Shown here piece after piece: positions 1 through 8,969 of a DNA stretch of 64,000 nt. Under the pieces are notes generated by a model that saw only the letters and a list, made by a program, of their open reading frames with translations, did not search any database and was not told the DNA's origin. How positions within the stretch are numbered: position 1 is the stretch's first letter; the number at the start of each line of letters is the position of its first letter. The stretch is from Polaromonas sp047303325 (GTDB taxonomy: Bacteria; Pseudomonadota; Gammaproteobacteria; Burkholderiales; Burkholderiaceae_C). The stretch spans positions 27,854 through 91,853 of the forward strand of contig NZ_JBKBEX010000021.1 of assembly GCF_047303325.1 (NCBI RefSeq), written 5' to 3'. The position numbers and the translations under genes were made by a program.

Positions 1-950
1 AAGGCGATGCGGTCGCGGTGGGCCGGGTCCATGTTGGCCTGGATCTTGAACACCACGCCGGAGAATTTTTTCTCCTCCGGGTGCACCACGCGCTGGATGG
101 CTCCGCGCTCGGCGGGCGCGGGCGCCAGGTCGACCAGCGCATCCAGCACTTCCTGCACACCGAAGTTGTTGATGGCCGAGCCGAAAAACATGGGCGTCTG
201 CCTGCCGGCCAGGAATTCGGCGCGATCGAACTCGGGCGTGGCGCCGGCCACCAGTTCGATCTCGCCCTGGGCCTGCGCGTATTCGGCGCCGAAGCGTTTG
301 GCGGCTTCGGCGTTGTCCAGGCCGGCCAGGATTTCGTCGTCGCCGCCGGCTTTTTCCTCGCCGGGGCTGAAGACGCGCATGCGGTCCTCGCGCCTGTCAT
401 AGACGCCGTGAAACAGCTTGCCCATGCCGACCGGCCAGGTGAAGGGAATAACCGTCATGCCGAGTTCGCGCTCGATCTCGTCCATCACGCTCATCGGGTC
501 TTGCACCTCGCGGTCCATCTTGTTGACGAAGGTCAGGATGGGCGTGTTACGCGCGCGGCAGACCTGCAGCAGGCGGCGCGTCTGCGGCTCGACGCCGTTG
601 GCCGCGTCGATCACCATCAGCGCCGCGTCCACGGCGGTCAGCACGCGATAGGTGTCTTCCGAGAAGTCCTGGTGGCCGGGGGTGTCCAGCAGGTTGATGA
701 CGCAGTCGCGGTATTCCATCTGCATGACCGAGCTGGCCACGGAGATGCCGCGCTGCTTTTCGATCTCCATCCAGTCGGAGGTGGCGTGACGCGCGGCCTT
801 GCGGGCCTTGACGCTGCCGGCGATCTGGATCGCGCCCGAAAACAGCAGCAGCTTTTCGGTCAGCGTGGTTTTACCCGCGTCGGGGTGGGAGATGATGGCA
901 AACGTGCGGCGGCGCTTGACCTGTTTTTCGATTTCAGTGGATTCGGACAT
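1..950 (-). CDS. prfC: Peptide chain release factor 3 (N-terminal part, cut by window start)
   Basis: Class II release factor GTPase that recycles RF1 and RF2 from the ribosome after termination. About 316 residues are visible from the ATG whose complement lies at 948-950; the C-terminal part lies beyond base 1. The reading begins MSESTEIEKQVKRRRTFAII and has the P-loop SHPDAGKTTLTEK, the switch motif DTPGHQDFSEDTYR and the guanine-specificity motif NKMDRE. This pattern separates RF3 from EF-G. A DUF1653 gene lies 25 bases upstream on the same strand, so the two may be cotranscribed. Confidence 0.96.
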   Translation of the reverse strand, partial: MSESTEIEKQVKRRRTFAIISHPDAGKTTLTEKLLLFSGAIQIAGSVKARKAARHATSDWMEIEKQRGISVASSVMQMEYRDCVINLLDTPGHQDFSEDTYRVLTAVDAALMVIDAANGVEPQTRRLLQVCRARNTPILTFVNKMDREVQDPMSVMDEIERELGMTVIPFTWPVGMGKLFHGVYDRREDRMRVFSPGEEKAGGDDEILAGLDNAEAAKRFGAEYAQAQGEIELVAGATPEFDRAEFLAGRQTPMFFGSAINNFGVQEVLDALVDLAPAPAERGAIQRVVHPEEKKFSGVVFKIQANMDPAHRDRIA

Positions 951-975
951 AACCCACGATTATCGGTGACGGCGC

Positions 976-1236
976 TTATTCGGGCGCCGGGCCGGGTTGC
1001 AGGGCAAACCGAGGCTGTTTTACCCCGTCTATCACCACCTCTTCATTGAACATGGCGGCGGGCCGCACCCACAGGCCTTTTTCGCCGTAAAGCGCACGGT
1101 ACAGCGTCATAGGCTCCAGGCTTTCGCTGTGGCGCACGGTGCCGACCACCTCGTAGAGCATGCCTTTGTAGTGGCGGTAGAGGCCCGGTGGGGTTTCAAT
1201 CAGGGGCGGCAGCGCTTCTGCGGGGGTTTCAGGCAT
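976..1236 (-). CDS. DUF1653 domain protein
   Basis: Small protein of 86 residues, nearly all of it the DUF1653 domain: GLYRHYKGMLYEVVGTVRHS, then a YRALYGEKGLWVRP segment with its conserved tyrosine and tryptophan, then MFNEEV. The family has no established biochemical function that I know of. No signal peptide or membrane segment is visible, so it is probably cytoplasmic. It ends 25 bases before prfC on the same strand and may be the first gene of that transcript. Confidence 0.85.
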   Translation of the reverse strand: MPETPAEALPPLIETPPGLYRHYKGMLYEVVGTVRHSESLEPMTLYRALYGEKGLWVRPAAMFNEEVVIDGVKQPRFALQPGPAPE

Positions 1237-1306
1237 GGTCGGTCGGGGGCTTCGTGAAGGGACTTAAAAAAGGGTGCGGTGAGACCGCAGTGGGACAATA
1301 GGGACT

Positions 1307-2560
1307 ATGCATCCTAAAGCCTTACTCGACAGTTGTTCCGAGCTTCTCAAGCAGGTCCTCAAATTTGATCATCCCGCCGACATGGTGGTTTCGCGCTACT
1401 TCCGCGACTACCGGCTCGGCCCGCGCGAGCGCGCCACCGTGGCGGAAACCATTTATGGCGTGCTGCGCAAAAAAAATCTCTATACCTACCTGGCGCAGCA
1501 CGGCAGTGGCCCGCTGGAGCGGCGCCTGGCGATCCTGGGTTTTGCCGCCGAGCGCGACTTCTTGCTGGGCGCGCTGACCGAGCAGGAGAAAGACTGGCTG
1601 TCCCGCTGCGACCAGGTCAAGCCAGGCGACCTGATGGAATTGCACCGCCACAATCTGCCGCAGTGGTTGGTGGAGCCGCTCAAGGAGCAACTGGGTGACG
1701 ATTTCTGGCCGCTGGTGGAAAGCCTCAATGCGCCGGCCGGGCTGGATTTGCGCGTCAACACGCTGAAAGACAAGCGCGCCGATATCCAGAAAGAATTGTC
1801 GAAGGCGGCCATCAAAACCGTCGCCACCCCGTATTCGCCCTGGGGCCTGCGCATAGATGGCAAGCCCCAGCTGGCCAAGCTGGACGCCTTCACGCGCGGT
1901 GCCATCGAGGTGCAGGATGAGGGCTCGCAGCTTCTGGCCCTGCTGGTGGACGCCAAGCGCGGCGAGATGGTGGTCGATTTCTGCGCCGGCGCCGGCGGCA
2001 AGACGCTGGCCCTGGGCGCGTCCATGCGTAACACCGGGCGCCTGTATGCCTTTGACACCTCCGGCCACAGGCTGGATGCGCTCAAACCCCGGCTGGCGCG
2101 CAGCGGGCTGTCGAATGTGCACCCCGTGGCCATCGCCCATGAGCGTGACGACCGCATCAAGCGCCTGGCCGGCAAGATAGACCGGGTGCTGGTCGATGCG
2201 CCATGCTCGGGCCTGGGCACTTTGCGGCGCAATCCCGACCTCAAATGGCGGCAGACACCCAAGGCCATCGAAGAGCTGCAGGCCAAGCAAACCGCGATCT
2301 TGCAGAGCGCCGCGCGGCTTTTAAAGCCCGGCGGCCGGCTGGTTTATGCCACCTGCAGCGTTTTGCGCGAAGAAAACGAGGCGATTGCCGAGGCCTTCAG
2401 CGCGGCCAATACAGGGTTTAACGTCCTTGAAACCGGGCCATTGTTGACCCATCTGGGGGTGGAACATGCCGAAAAACTTTGCCGCGGCCCCGACCTTCGC
2501 CTCTGGCCCTACTTGCACCAGACTGACGGGTTTTTCGCGGCAGTATGGCAAAAGTCCTGA
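1307..2560 (+). CDS. RsmB/NOP2-family RNA (cytosine-5) methyltransferase
   Basis: SAM-dependent rRNA m5C methyltransferase of the NOP2/Sun family, 417 residues. The SAM-binding loop is VVDFCAGAGGKTLALG (about residues 221-236). The two catalytic cysteines lie in the motif DAPCSGLGTLRRNPD and in YATCSVLREENE, as expected for RsmB- and RsmF-type enzymes. The N-terminal 140 residues are helical and resemble the NusB-like RNA-binding part of RsmB. The ATG at 1307 follows a weak AGGG ribosome-binding site. The gene stands alone, divergent from the DUF1653 gene. Position 967 of 16S rRNA is the classical RsmB target; the actual target here is an inference. Confidence 0.9.
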   Translation: MHPKALLDSCSELLKQVLKFDHPADMVVSRYFRDYRLGPRERATVAETIYGVLRKKNLYTYLAQHGSGPLERRLAILGFAAERDFLLGALTEQEKDWLSRCDQVKPGDLMELHRHNLPQWLVEPLKEQLGDDFWPLVESLNAPAGLDLRVNTLKDKRADIQKELSKAAIKTVATPYSPWGLRIDGKPQLAKLDAFTRGAIEVQDEGSQLLALLVDAKRGEMVVDFCAGAGGKTLALGASMRNTGRLYAFDTSGHRLDALKPRLARSGLSNVHPVAIAHERDDRIKRLAGKIDRVLVDAPCSGLGTLRRNPDLKWRQTPKAIEELQAKQTAILQSAARLLKPGGRLVYATCSVLREENEAIAEAFSAANTGFNVLETGPLLTHLGVEHAEKLCRGPDLRLWPYLHQTDGFFAAVWQKS

Positions 2561-2657
2561 TATTTTTGCCAGCAAAAGACGACAGATGGGTCGAAGTTAC
2601 ATATTTATTCGTGACTTTTCGCACTGATTTGGCCCTTCGCCCTGTACCCCGGGCGAC

Positions 2658-2686
2658 TTGGTATTTACAGGGGTTCCCCATACAAT
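2658..2686 (+). promoter_or_regulatory. Sigma70-type promoter of the desaturase gene
   Basis: A -35 box TTGGTA (2658-2663) and a -10 box TACAAT (2681-2686) are separated by exactly 17 bases. The start codon is 73 bases downstream of the -10 box. Calling it active is an inference. Confidence 0.6.
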
Positions 2687-2759
2687 AGAGGCTTGTCTGA
2701 TGCGGCGCCTGGAGACAAATTTGGATGGGCGGCTGGTGCAGATTGTTTAAAGGATTTTT

Positions 2760-3959
2760 ATGATTTTGTTTGATGCCGCCCTCGACTGGCTGGCAAATGG
2801 CCTGCTCGCCGCCAGCTGGTGGCAAATTGTGTTGTACACCCTGGTGACCACCCACATCACCATCGCCAGCGTGACGATTTACCTGCACCGCCATCAGGCG
2901 CACCGCGCCATGGATCTGCACGCGATCCCTTCGCATTTTTTCCGTTTCTGGCTGTGGCTGGGTACCGGCCAGGTGACCAAGGAATGGGTGTCCATTCACC
3001 GCAAGCACCACGCCAAGTGCGAAACCCTTGAAGATCCGCACAGCCCGCAAGCCCACGGCATCAAGAAGGTGTTCTGGGAAGGCGCCGAGCTGTACCGCGC
3101 CGAAAGCAAGAACAAGGAAACCATGACCAAATACGGCCATGGCACGCCCAACGACTGGCTGGAACGCAATGTCTACACCCGCTACAGCTGGCAGGGCGTG
3201 GGCCTGATGATGATCATCGACCTGGCCTTCTTCGGTGCGGCCGGCCTGGCGGTCTGGGCGGTTCAAATGGCCTGGATTCCCGTGACGGCGGCCGGCATCA
3301 TCAACGGTATCGGCCACTACTGGGGCTACCGCAACTTTGAGGCACCCGACGCCAGCACCAATATCTCGCCCTGGGGCATCATGATCGGCGGCGAGGAGCT
3401 GCATAACAACCATCACACCTACCCGACCTCGGCCAAGTTCTCGGTCAAGCCCTATGAGTTCGATATCGGCTGGATCTACATCCGCGCCCTCGAAAAAATG
3501 GGCTTGGCTGCCGTGAAGAAGGTTCCGCCCAAGCTCCAGCTGGGTTCCATCCAGCCCGTGGCTGACGAGAAAACCCTGGAAGCCCTGATTGCCCACCGCT
3601 ACGAAGTGATGGCTGGCTTTGCGCGCGAACTGCGCCGTGCCGGCAAGGCTGAAATCGAAGTGCTGAAGGCGAAAAAAGCCGACGTGTCCGTGTTGCGCGC
3701 GGCCAATCGCTGGCTGCACCGCGACGACGACAAGGTGCCAGCGGCCGCCAAACCACAACTGGCCCAGGCCCGCGCCGAGCACCCCGTGCTCGACAAGATG
3801 GTCACCATGCGTGAAGAACTGCGCCAGATGTGGATGAGCACCTCGGCCTCCCGCGAGCAACTCGCGACAGACCTGCAGGCCTGGTGCCACCGCGCGGAAG
3901 AAAGCGGTATTGCCGCGCTGCGCGAGTTCTCGCTGAAGCTGCGCGCCGCCCGCGCCTGA
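2760..3959 (+). CDS. Membrane fatty acid (delta-9 type) desaturase
   Basis: Di-iron integral membrane desaturase that would introduce a cis double bond into acyl chains, adjusting membrane fluidity. The protein has 399 residues. The three histidine boxes are HRHQAH (about residues 43-48), HRKHHAK (about 80-86) and HNNHH in EELHNNHHTYP (about 219-223). Hydrophobic stretches flank them. The C-terminal 130 residues form a hydrophilic, probably cytosolic extension rich in charged helices, which makes it longer than minimal bacterial desaturases. It is a single-gene unit with a good promoter upstream and a hairpin terminator downstream. Positional specificity cannot be read from sequence. Confidence 0.9.
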   Translation: MILFDAALDWLANGLLAASWWQIVLYTLVTTHITIASVTIYLHRHQAHRAMDLHAIPSHFFRFWLWLGTGQVTKEWVSIHRKHHAKCETLEDPHSPQAHGIKKVFWEGAELYRAESKNKETMTKYGHGTPNDWLERNVYTRYSWQGVGLMMIIDLAFFGAAGLAVWAVQMAWIPVTAAGIINGIGHYWGYRNFEAPDASTNISPWGIMIGGEELHNNHHTYPTSAKFSVKPYEFDIGWIYIRALEKMGLAAVKKVPPKLQLGSIQPVADEKTLEALIAHRYEVMAGFARELRRAGKAEIEVLKAKKADVSVLRAANRWLHRDDDKVPAAAKPQLAQARAEHPVLDKMVTMREELRQMWMSTSASREQLATDLQAWCHRAEESGIAALREFSLKLRAARA

Positions 3960-4003
3960 CGCCACCCCGCCCGCCGGCTTGGGCCGGCGTGCCGTCTCTC
4001 CTC

Positions 4004-4043
4004 AAACCGCCTCCGTGTTGATTCACCGGGGCGGTTTTGTTTT
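4004..4043 (+). terminator. Intrinsic terminator of the desaturase gene
   Basis: AAACCGCC (4004-4011) pairs perfectly with GGCGGTTT (4030-4037) around an 18-base loop, followed by TGTTTTG. Confidence 0.55.
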
Positions 4044-4102
4044 GGGCGCATCAGCCCGAGCCGTCGACCGGCAGGAGAGGGCGGCGGGAAATCGCCAGCC
4101 AT

Positions 4103-4134
4103 AAAAAAACCCGCCGGGATGCGGCGGGTTTTTT
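4103..4134. terminator. Bidirectional terminator between desaturase and rpmG
   Basis: An A-tract, CCCGCCG, a short loop, CGGCGGG and a T-tract form a strong symmetric hairpin. It lies 18 bases past the rpmG stop codon and can serve both converging transcripts. Confidence 0.85.
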
Positions 4135-4151
4135 AGAGGGAAAGAGCCGAA

Positions 4152-4319
4152 TTACTTCAGCTTGATTTCCTTGTATTCCACGTGCTTGCGTGCCTTGGGA
4201 TCAAACTTCATGATCAGCATCTTGTCGGGCGTGGTCTTCTTGTTCTTGGTGGTCGTGTAGAAGTGACCGGTGCCGGCGGTGGATTCCAGCTTGATTTTTT
4301 CGCGTGCGCCTTTTGCCAT
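4152..4319 (-). CDS. rpmG: 50S ribosomal protein L33
   Basis: 55-residue large-subunit ribosomal protein. The translation starts MAKGAREKIKLESTAGTGHF and continues with YTTTKNKK and the conserved ending KFDPKARKHVEYKEIKLK. It lacks the four zinc-binding cysteines, so it is the zinc-independent form. It lies 11 bases downstream of rpmB, the usual rpmB-rpmG operon, and ends just before a strong terminator. Confidence 0.97.
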   Translation of the reverse strand: MAKGAREKIKLESTAGTGHFYTTTKNKKTTPDKMLIMKFDPKARKHVEYKEIKLK

Positions 4320-4330
4320 GATGGTGCTCC

Positions 4331-4564
4331 TTAAGCTTGGCCGCGTGCGCGCAGGTCTGCGAGCACGGTATCAATGCCCTTCTTGTCGATCAGGCGCAGT
4401 GCAGCGCTCGAAACGCGCAGGCGGACCCAGCGGTTTTCGCTCTCGACCCAGAAACGACGGTATTGCAGGTTCACGAGGAACCGGCGCTTGGTTTTGTTGT
4501 TGGCGTGGGAAACGTTGTTTCCGACCATTGGGCCTTTGCCCGTTACTTCACATACGCGTGCCAT
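4331..4564 (-). CDS. rpmB: 50S ribosomal protein L28
   Basis: 77-residue large-subunit ribosomal protein, first gene of the rpmB-rpmG operon. The family start MARVCEVTGKGPMVGNNVSH identifies it, followed by ANNKTKRRFLVNLQ and a C-terminal LIDKKGIDTVL segment. An in-frame ATG ten codons upstream exists, but the family start at 4564 is preferred. The N-terminal cysteine after MARV is kept but the remaining zinc ligands are not. Confidence 0.97.
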   Translation of the reverse strand: MARVCEVTGKGPMVGNNVSHANNKTKRRFLVNLQYRRFWVESENRWVRLRVSSAALRLIDKKGIDTVLADLRARGQA

Positions 4565-4719
4565 ATGCACTCCAGTATTTTCAACAGCAGCCACGTCGAA
4601 AGCACCCTGTGCCCATCGTCATGCCTGCCTCACCTCGCCAGAATAGGGTGGCGGTAACCCGAGACTGCCAAACCGGCCCCTTTTGTTGGAACTAAGGAGC
4701 AAATTTAGCAAAGCCTTGA

Positions 4720-4725
4720 ATTATA
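4720..4725 (-). promoter_or_regulatory. Probable -10 box for rpmB-rpmG
   Basis: The minus strand reads TATAAT here, about 155 bases upstream of the rpmB start and next to the trxB stop codon. No convincing -35 box is seen at the right distance. Confidence 0.35.
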
Positions 4726-4738
4726 AGGGATTTTTTGC

Positions 4739-5683
4739 TTATTCTGCTTGTTCGAGGAAACGCTGGGCATCCAGGGCCGCCATGCAGCCGGTTCCGGCGC
4801 TGGTGATGGCCTGGCGGTAGACATGGTCCTGCACGTCGCCGGCGGCGAAAACGCCGGGCACGCTGGTCATGGTCGCGAAGCCCTGCAGCCCGGTTTTGGT
4901 GATGATGTAACCGTCCTTCATCTCCAGCTGGCCGGCAAAGATGTCGGTATTGGGCTGGTGGCCGATCGCGATAAAGCAGCCCTTGAGGCTGAGGTCTTGC
5001 GTGGCGTCGTTTTGGGTGCTTTTGAGGCGCACGCCGGTCACGCCCGAGGCGTCGCCCAGCACCTGGTCCAGGGTGTGGTGCAGCTTGAGCTCGATCTTGC
5101 CGGCCTTGACCTTCTCGTGCAGCTTATCGATCAGGATGGCCTCGGCCTTGAATTTGTCGCGGCGGTGCACCAGCGTGACCTTGCTGGCGATGTTGGACAG
5201 GTACAGGGCCTCCTCCACGGCGGTGTTACCGCCGCCCACCACGCAGACTTCCTGGCCGCGGTAGAAGAAGCCGTCGCAGGTGGCGCAGCCGGAAACGCCA
5301 CGGCCCATGAAGGCGCTTTCCGATTCCAGCCCCAGGTATTTGGCCGAGGCGCCGGTGGCGATGATCAGCGCGTCGCAGGTGTAGGTCCCGCTGTCCCCGG
5401 TCAGGGTGAAGGGGCGCTTGCTGAAATCAACCTTGTTGATGTGGTCAAAAATAATCTCGGTCTTGAAGCGTTCCGCGTGTTCGAGGAAGCGCTGCATCAG
5501 GTCAGGTCCCTGCACGCCGTGCACGTCGGCCGGCCAGTTGTCGACCTCGGTGGTGGTCATGAGCTGGCCGCCCTGCGCGATGCCGGTGATCAGCACCGGG
5601 TTGAGATTGGCGCGTGCCGCGTAGACGGCCGCGGTGTAGCCGGCAGGCCCCGAACCGAGGATTAAGACGCTTGAATGTTTCAT
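4739..5683 (-). CDS. trxB: Thioredoxin-disulfide reductase
   Basis: NADPH-dependent flavoenzyme of 314 residues that reduces thioredoxin in the cytoplasm. The N-terminal FAD-binding motif is GSGPAGYTAAVYAARA. The redox-active disulfide is in GCATCDGFF (CxxC, about residues 136-139). The NADPH-binding motif is GGGNTAVEEALYL, followed by HRRDKFKA. The C-terminal FAD motif VFAAGDVQDHVYRQAITSAG closes the domain. Length and order match low-molecular-weight TrxB. It is transcribed toward rpmB and is probably its own unit. Confidence 0.97.
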   Translation of the reverse strand: MKHSSVLILGSGPAGYTAAVYAARANLNPVLITGIAQGGQLMTTTEVDNWPADVHGVQGPDLMQRFLEHAERFKTEIIFDHINKVDFSKRPFTLTGDSGTYTCDALIIATGASAKYLGLESESAFMGRGVSGCATCDGFFYRGQEVCVVGGGNTAVEEALYLSNIASKVTLVHRRDKFKAEAILIDKLHEKVKAGKIELKLHHTLDQVLGDASGVTGVRLKSTQNDATQDLSLKGCFIAIGHQPNTDIFAGQLEMKDGYIITKTGLQGFATMTSVPGVFAAGDVQDHVYRQAITSAGTGCMAALDAQRFLEQAE

Positions 5684-5857
5684 GTTGAAAAACTGATTGG
5701 GAAAGTGTAAGAACTCGGGTAGAGTCGTGCCGCATAAGCGCAGCGCAAGGTAAAACCGTCGAGGTAGTACTTTTGCGGCATTTGGTTTTATAAATTACGT
5801 GCCATTGTAAGAACTCACGCGACGTCCCGTTGTTTGTGAGGTTGGGAGATATCAGAT

Positions 5858-6535
5858 ATGACGACGATGGTGTCCAACCTGGAATTGATTCGCCGGGTAC
5901 CCCTTTTCTCCGTTTTGACGGCCGCCCAGGCCGCCTCAGTCGCTGACACAGTGGTCAAGCGCCGCTTCAAGCGTGGTGAGCCCATCGTCGAGCAGGGCAA
6001 GAAGTCCAACGCGCTGTCCATCATCCTGACGGGCCGGGCCCGCGTCGTCACCACCGATGCCCGCGGGCGTGAGGTCATCCTGGCCACCATGCACCCCGGC
6101 GACTACGTCGGCGAGATGAGTCTGATTGACAACGAACCGCATTCGGCCACGGTGCGCGCCGAGATCCAGACCGACGCCCTGATCCTGGGCCGCCTCGAAT
6201 TCGCGCGCTGCCTGCCCGAAAACAGCTCCATGGCCTATGCCGTGCTCAAGGGCCTGGTGCAGCGCTTGCGCCACGCCGACCGGCAGATCGAGTCGCTGGC
6301 CCTGATGGATGTCTACGGCCGCGTGGCCAGGGCGCTGCTGGAATTCGCCAGCGACGACGGCACCGGCAATACCGTGATCCGCGACAAGGTGTCGCGCCAG
6401 GACCTGGCCAAGATGGTCGGCGCCTCGCGCGAGATGGTCAGCCGGGTCATGAAGGACCTGGAGGAGCGCGGCTTCATCGAAACCCGGGACGACGGCTCCG
6501 TCCTCGTGAAAGAGCGCCTGCATACCCTGGGCTGA
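5858..6535 (+). CDS. CRP/FNR-family transcriptional regulator
   Basis: 225-residue regulator with an N-terminal cyclic-nucleotide-binding fold and a C-terminal winged helix. The effector domain includes GEPIVEQGKKSNALSIILTG and the phosphate-cassette-like stretch HPGDYVGEMSLIDNEPHSAT. The recognition helix region is SRQDLAKMVGASREMVSRVM. The N-terminal cysteine cluster of FNR is absent, so it does not look like an oxygen-sensing Fe-S regulator and is closer to CRP. Its target genes cannot be deduced. It sits divergent from trxB and 89 bases upstream of ftsK. Confidence 0.9.
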   Translation: MTTMVSNLELIRRVPLFSVLTAAQAASVADTVVKRRFKRGEPIVEQGKKSNALSIILTGRARVVTTDARGREVILATMHPGDYVGEMSLIDNEPHSATVRAEIQTDALILGRLEFARCLPENSSMAYAVLKGLVQRLRHADRQIESLALMDVYGRVARALLEFASDDGTGNTVIRDKVSRQDLAKMVGASREMVSRVMKDLEERGFIETRDDGSVLVKERLHTLG

Positions 6536-6624
6536 CACCCCCCAGCCTATCGCCCGCCACCCGTTTGGCGCCCGTGGCGCTCCTTCAAGGCTTGCACTCA
6601 ACTGCGGTAAGCTTCAAGTGAGCC

Positions 6625-8964
6625 ATGACTTACTCACTCGATACCCTGAACTCCAGAAATTCCCCTGCCACGGGCGCGCCCGGCGGCATCAAACGCTTTG
6701 CCCATGAAGTCAGCCTGATCCTGGGCCTGCTCGGTCTGGTTTTCTGGCTGGCCGCCTTGCTCAGCTATTCGCCGCAGGACGCGGCCTGGTCGACCTCCGG
6801 CACCGCGCAAGCCGTGGCCGGCGGCCATGCCGCGAGCCTCAACTGGGGCGGGCGCGTGGGCGCCTGGCTGGCCGACGCCAGCTATTACCTGCTGGGCTTT
6901 TCGGTCTGGTGGGCGCTGGCGGCGGGCGGCCAGGCCTGGCTGAGGTCGCTGGCGCGCTGGCTGCGCGGCGAACCCCTGGCGGCCGGGGAGTCCCACCGCA
7001 TCCGTTTCTGGCTCAGCCTGCTGTTGCTGCTGCTGGCCAGCGCGGCGCTGGAGTGGTCGCGGCTCTACCGCTTTGAATTCAAGCTGCCCGGCCATGCGGG
7101 CGGGGTGCTGGGCTACCTGGCCGGCGCCCAGGGCGAGAAATGGCTGGGATTTGCCGGCTCCGGCCTGGTGTTTATCGCGCTGGGTGTCATTGCCGTGTCG
7201 GCGGTCTTCGGCTTTTCGTGGGCCCATGTGGCGCTGCGCGTGGGCGCCTGGATAGACAACCTGATTGATTCGCGCCGCGAAAAGCGCGAAATCGCCCAGG
7301 ACCTGGCTTTCGGCAAGCTGGCCGCCCGCGAGCGCGAGGAAACCCTGATCGACGAACGCATCGAAATCGAGGAACACCACCCGGTGCCGGTGCTGATCGA
7401 GCCCGTGCTGGTCGATATTCCCAAAAGCGAGCGTGTGGCCAAGGAGCGGCAAAAGCCGCTTTTCAGCGAAATGCCCGACTCCAAGCTGCCGCAGGTCGAC
7501 CTGTTGGATGGTGCGCTGCAACGCCAGGAAGGCGTGGCGCCCGAGACGCTGGAGATGACCTCGCGCCTGATCGAGAAAAAACTCAAGGACTTCGGCGTCG
7601 AGGTGCGTGTCGTGGCCGCCGCGCCCGGGCCCGTCATCACGCGCTACGAGATCGAGCCGGCCACCGGCGTCAAGGGCTCGCAAGTCGTCAACCTGGCCAA
7701 GGACCTGGCGCGCGCCCTGAGTCTGGTGTCCATACGCGTGATCGAAACCATTCCGGGCAAGAATTACATGGCGCTGGAGCTGCCCAACGCCAAGCGCCAG
7801 TCCATCAAGCTCAGCGAAATCCTGGGTTCGCAGGTTTACAACGAGGCCAAGTCCCTGCTTACCATAGGCTTGGGCAAGGACATCAGCGGCGCCGCGGTGG
7901 TGGCAGATCTGGCCAAGATGCCGCACTGCCTGGTGGCCGGCACCACCGGTTCGGGCAAGTCGGTTGGCATCAATGCCATGATCCTGAGCCTGCTCTACAA
8001 GGCCGATGCGCGCGACGTGCGCCTGTTGCTGATAGATCCCAAGATGCTGGAGATGAGTGTCTATGAAGGCATTCCGCACCTGCTGGCCCCGGTGGTCACC
8101 GACATGCGCCAGGCCGCCCACGGCCTGAACTGGTGCGTGGCCGAGATGGAAAAGCGCTACAAGCTCATGAGCAAGCTGGGCGTGCGCAACCTGGCCGGCT
8201 ACAACGCCAAGATCGACGAAGCCAAGGCCAAGGGCGAATTCATCTACAACCCCTTCAGCCTCACGCCCGAGCAGCCTGAGCCGCTGGAGCGCTTGCCTTA
8301 CATCGTGGTGGTGATTGACGAACTGGCCGACCTGATGATGGTGGTCGGCAAGAAGATCGAAGAGCTGATCGCCCGCCTGGCGCAAAAAGCCCGGGCCGCC
8401 GGCATCCACCTGGTGCTGGCCACCCAGCGCCCCAGCGTGGACGTGATCACCGGCCTGATCAAGGCCAACATCCCGACCCGCCTGTCCTTCCAGGTCAGCA
8501 GCAAGATCGACAGCCGTACCATCCTGGACCAGATGGGCGCCGAGGCTTTGTTAGGAATGGGTGACATGCTTTACATGCCGAGTGGTACAGGCTTTCCAAT
8601 CCGGGTGCATGGTGCGTTTGTGAGTGATGACGAAGTGCACCGCGTGGTGGCCTACCTCAAGCAGCAGGGCGAACCCAATTACATCGAGGGCGTCCTCGAA
8701 GGCGGCACGGTCGACGGCGAAGACGGCGACCTGCTGGGCGAGGGCGGCAACGGCGGCAGTGGAGAGAAAGACCCGATGTACGACCAAGCCGTGGAGGTCG
8801 TACTGAAGAACCGCAAGGCCAGCATTTCGCTGGTGCAGCGTCACCTCAAGATCGGCTATAACCGCGCCGCGCGGCTGGTCGAAGACATGGAAAAAGCCGG
8901 GCTGGTCAGCGCCATGAGCGGCAGCGGCCAGCGCGACATCCTGGTGCCCGCAAGGGCGGAGTGA
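6625..8964 (+). CDS. ftsK: DNA translocase FtsK
   Basis: Septal DNA pump of 779 residues that clears chromosome ends from the division site and activates XerCD at dif. Four hydrophobic segments occupy roughly residues 25-205. A short charged linker follows, then the motor domain with Walker A GTTGSGKSVG (about residue 439) and Walker B IVVVIDELADLMMV. The C-terminal gamma winged helix contains RKASISLVQRHLKIGYNRAA and would read KOPS sites. The linker is short compared with E. coli FtsK, as is usual outside enterics. The stop overlaps a possible GTG start of lolA. Confidence 0.97.
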   Translation: MTYSLDTLNSRNSPATGAPGGIKRFAHEVSLILGLLGLVFWLAALLSYSPQDAAWSTSGTAQAVAGGHAASLNWGGRVGAWLADASYYLLGFSVWWALAAGGQAWLRSLARWLRGEPLAAGESHRIRFWLSLLLLLLASAALEWSRLYRFEFKLPGHAGGVLGYLAGAQGEKWLGFAGSGLVFIALGVIAVSAVFGFSWAHVALRVGAWIDNLIDSRREKREIAQDLAFGKLAAREREETLIDERIEIEEHHPVPVLIEPVLVDIPKSERVAKERQKPLFSEMPDSKLPQVDLLDGALQRQEGVAPETLEMTSRLIEKKLKDFGVEVRVVAAAPGPVITRYEIEPATGVKGSQVVNLAKDLARALSLVSIRVIETIPGKNYMALELPNAKRQSIKLSEILGSQVYNEAKSLLTIGLGKDISGAAVVADLAKMPHCLVAGTTGSGKSVGINAMILSLLYKADARDVRLLLIDPKMLEMSVYEGIPHLLAPVVTDMRQAAHGLNWCVAEMEKRYKLMSKLGVRNLAGYNAKIDEAKAKGEFIYNPFSLTPEQPEPLERLPYIVVVIDELADLMMVVGKKIEELIARLAQKARAAGIHLVLATQRPSVDVITGLIKANIPTRLSFQVSSKIDSRTILDQMGAEALLGMGDMLYMPSGTGFPIRVHGAFVSDDEVHRVVAYLKQQGEPNYIEGVLEGGTVDGEDGDLLGEGGNGGSGEKDPMYDQAVEVVLKNRKASISLVQRHLKIGYNRAARLVEDMEKAGLVSAMSGSGQRDILVPARAE

Positions 8965-8969
8965 CGATC

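Noticed and set aside
2418..3965. 515-codon minus-strand frame over the desaturase gene
   Set aside because: It is antisense to a gene with all three histidine boxes, and its histidine- and glycine-rich translation is typical of high-GC shadows.
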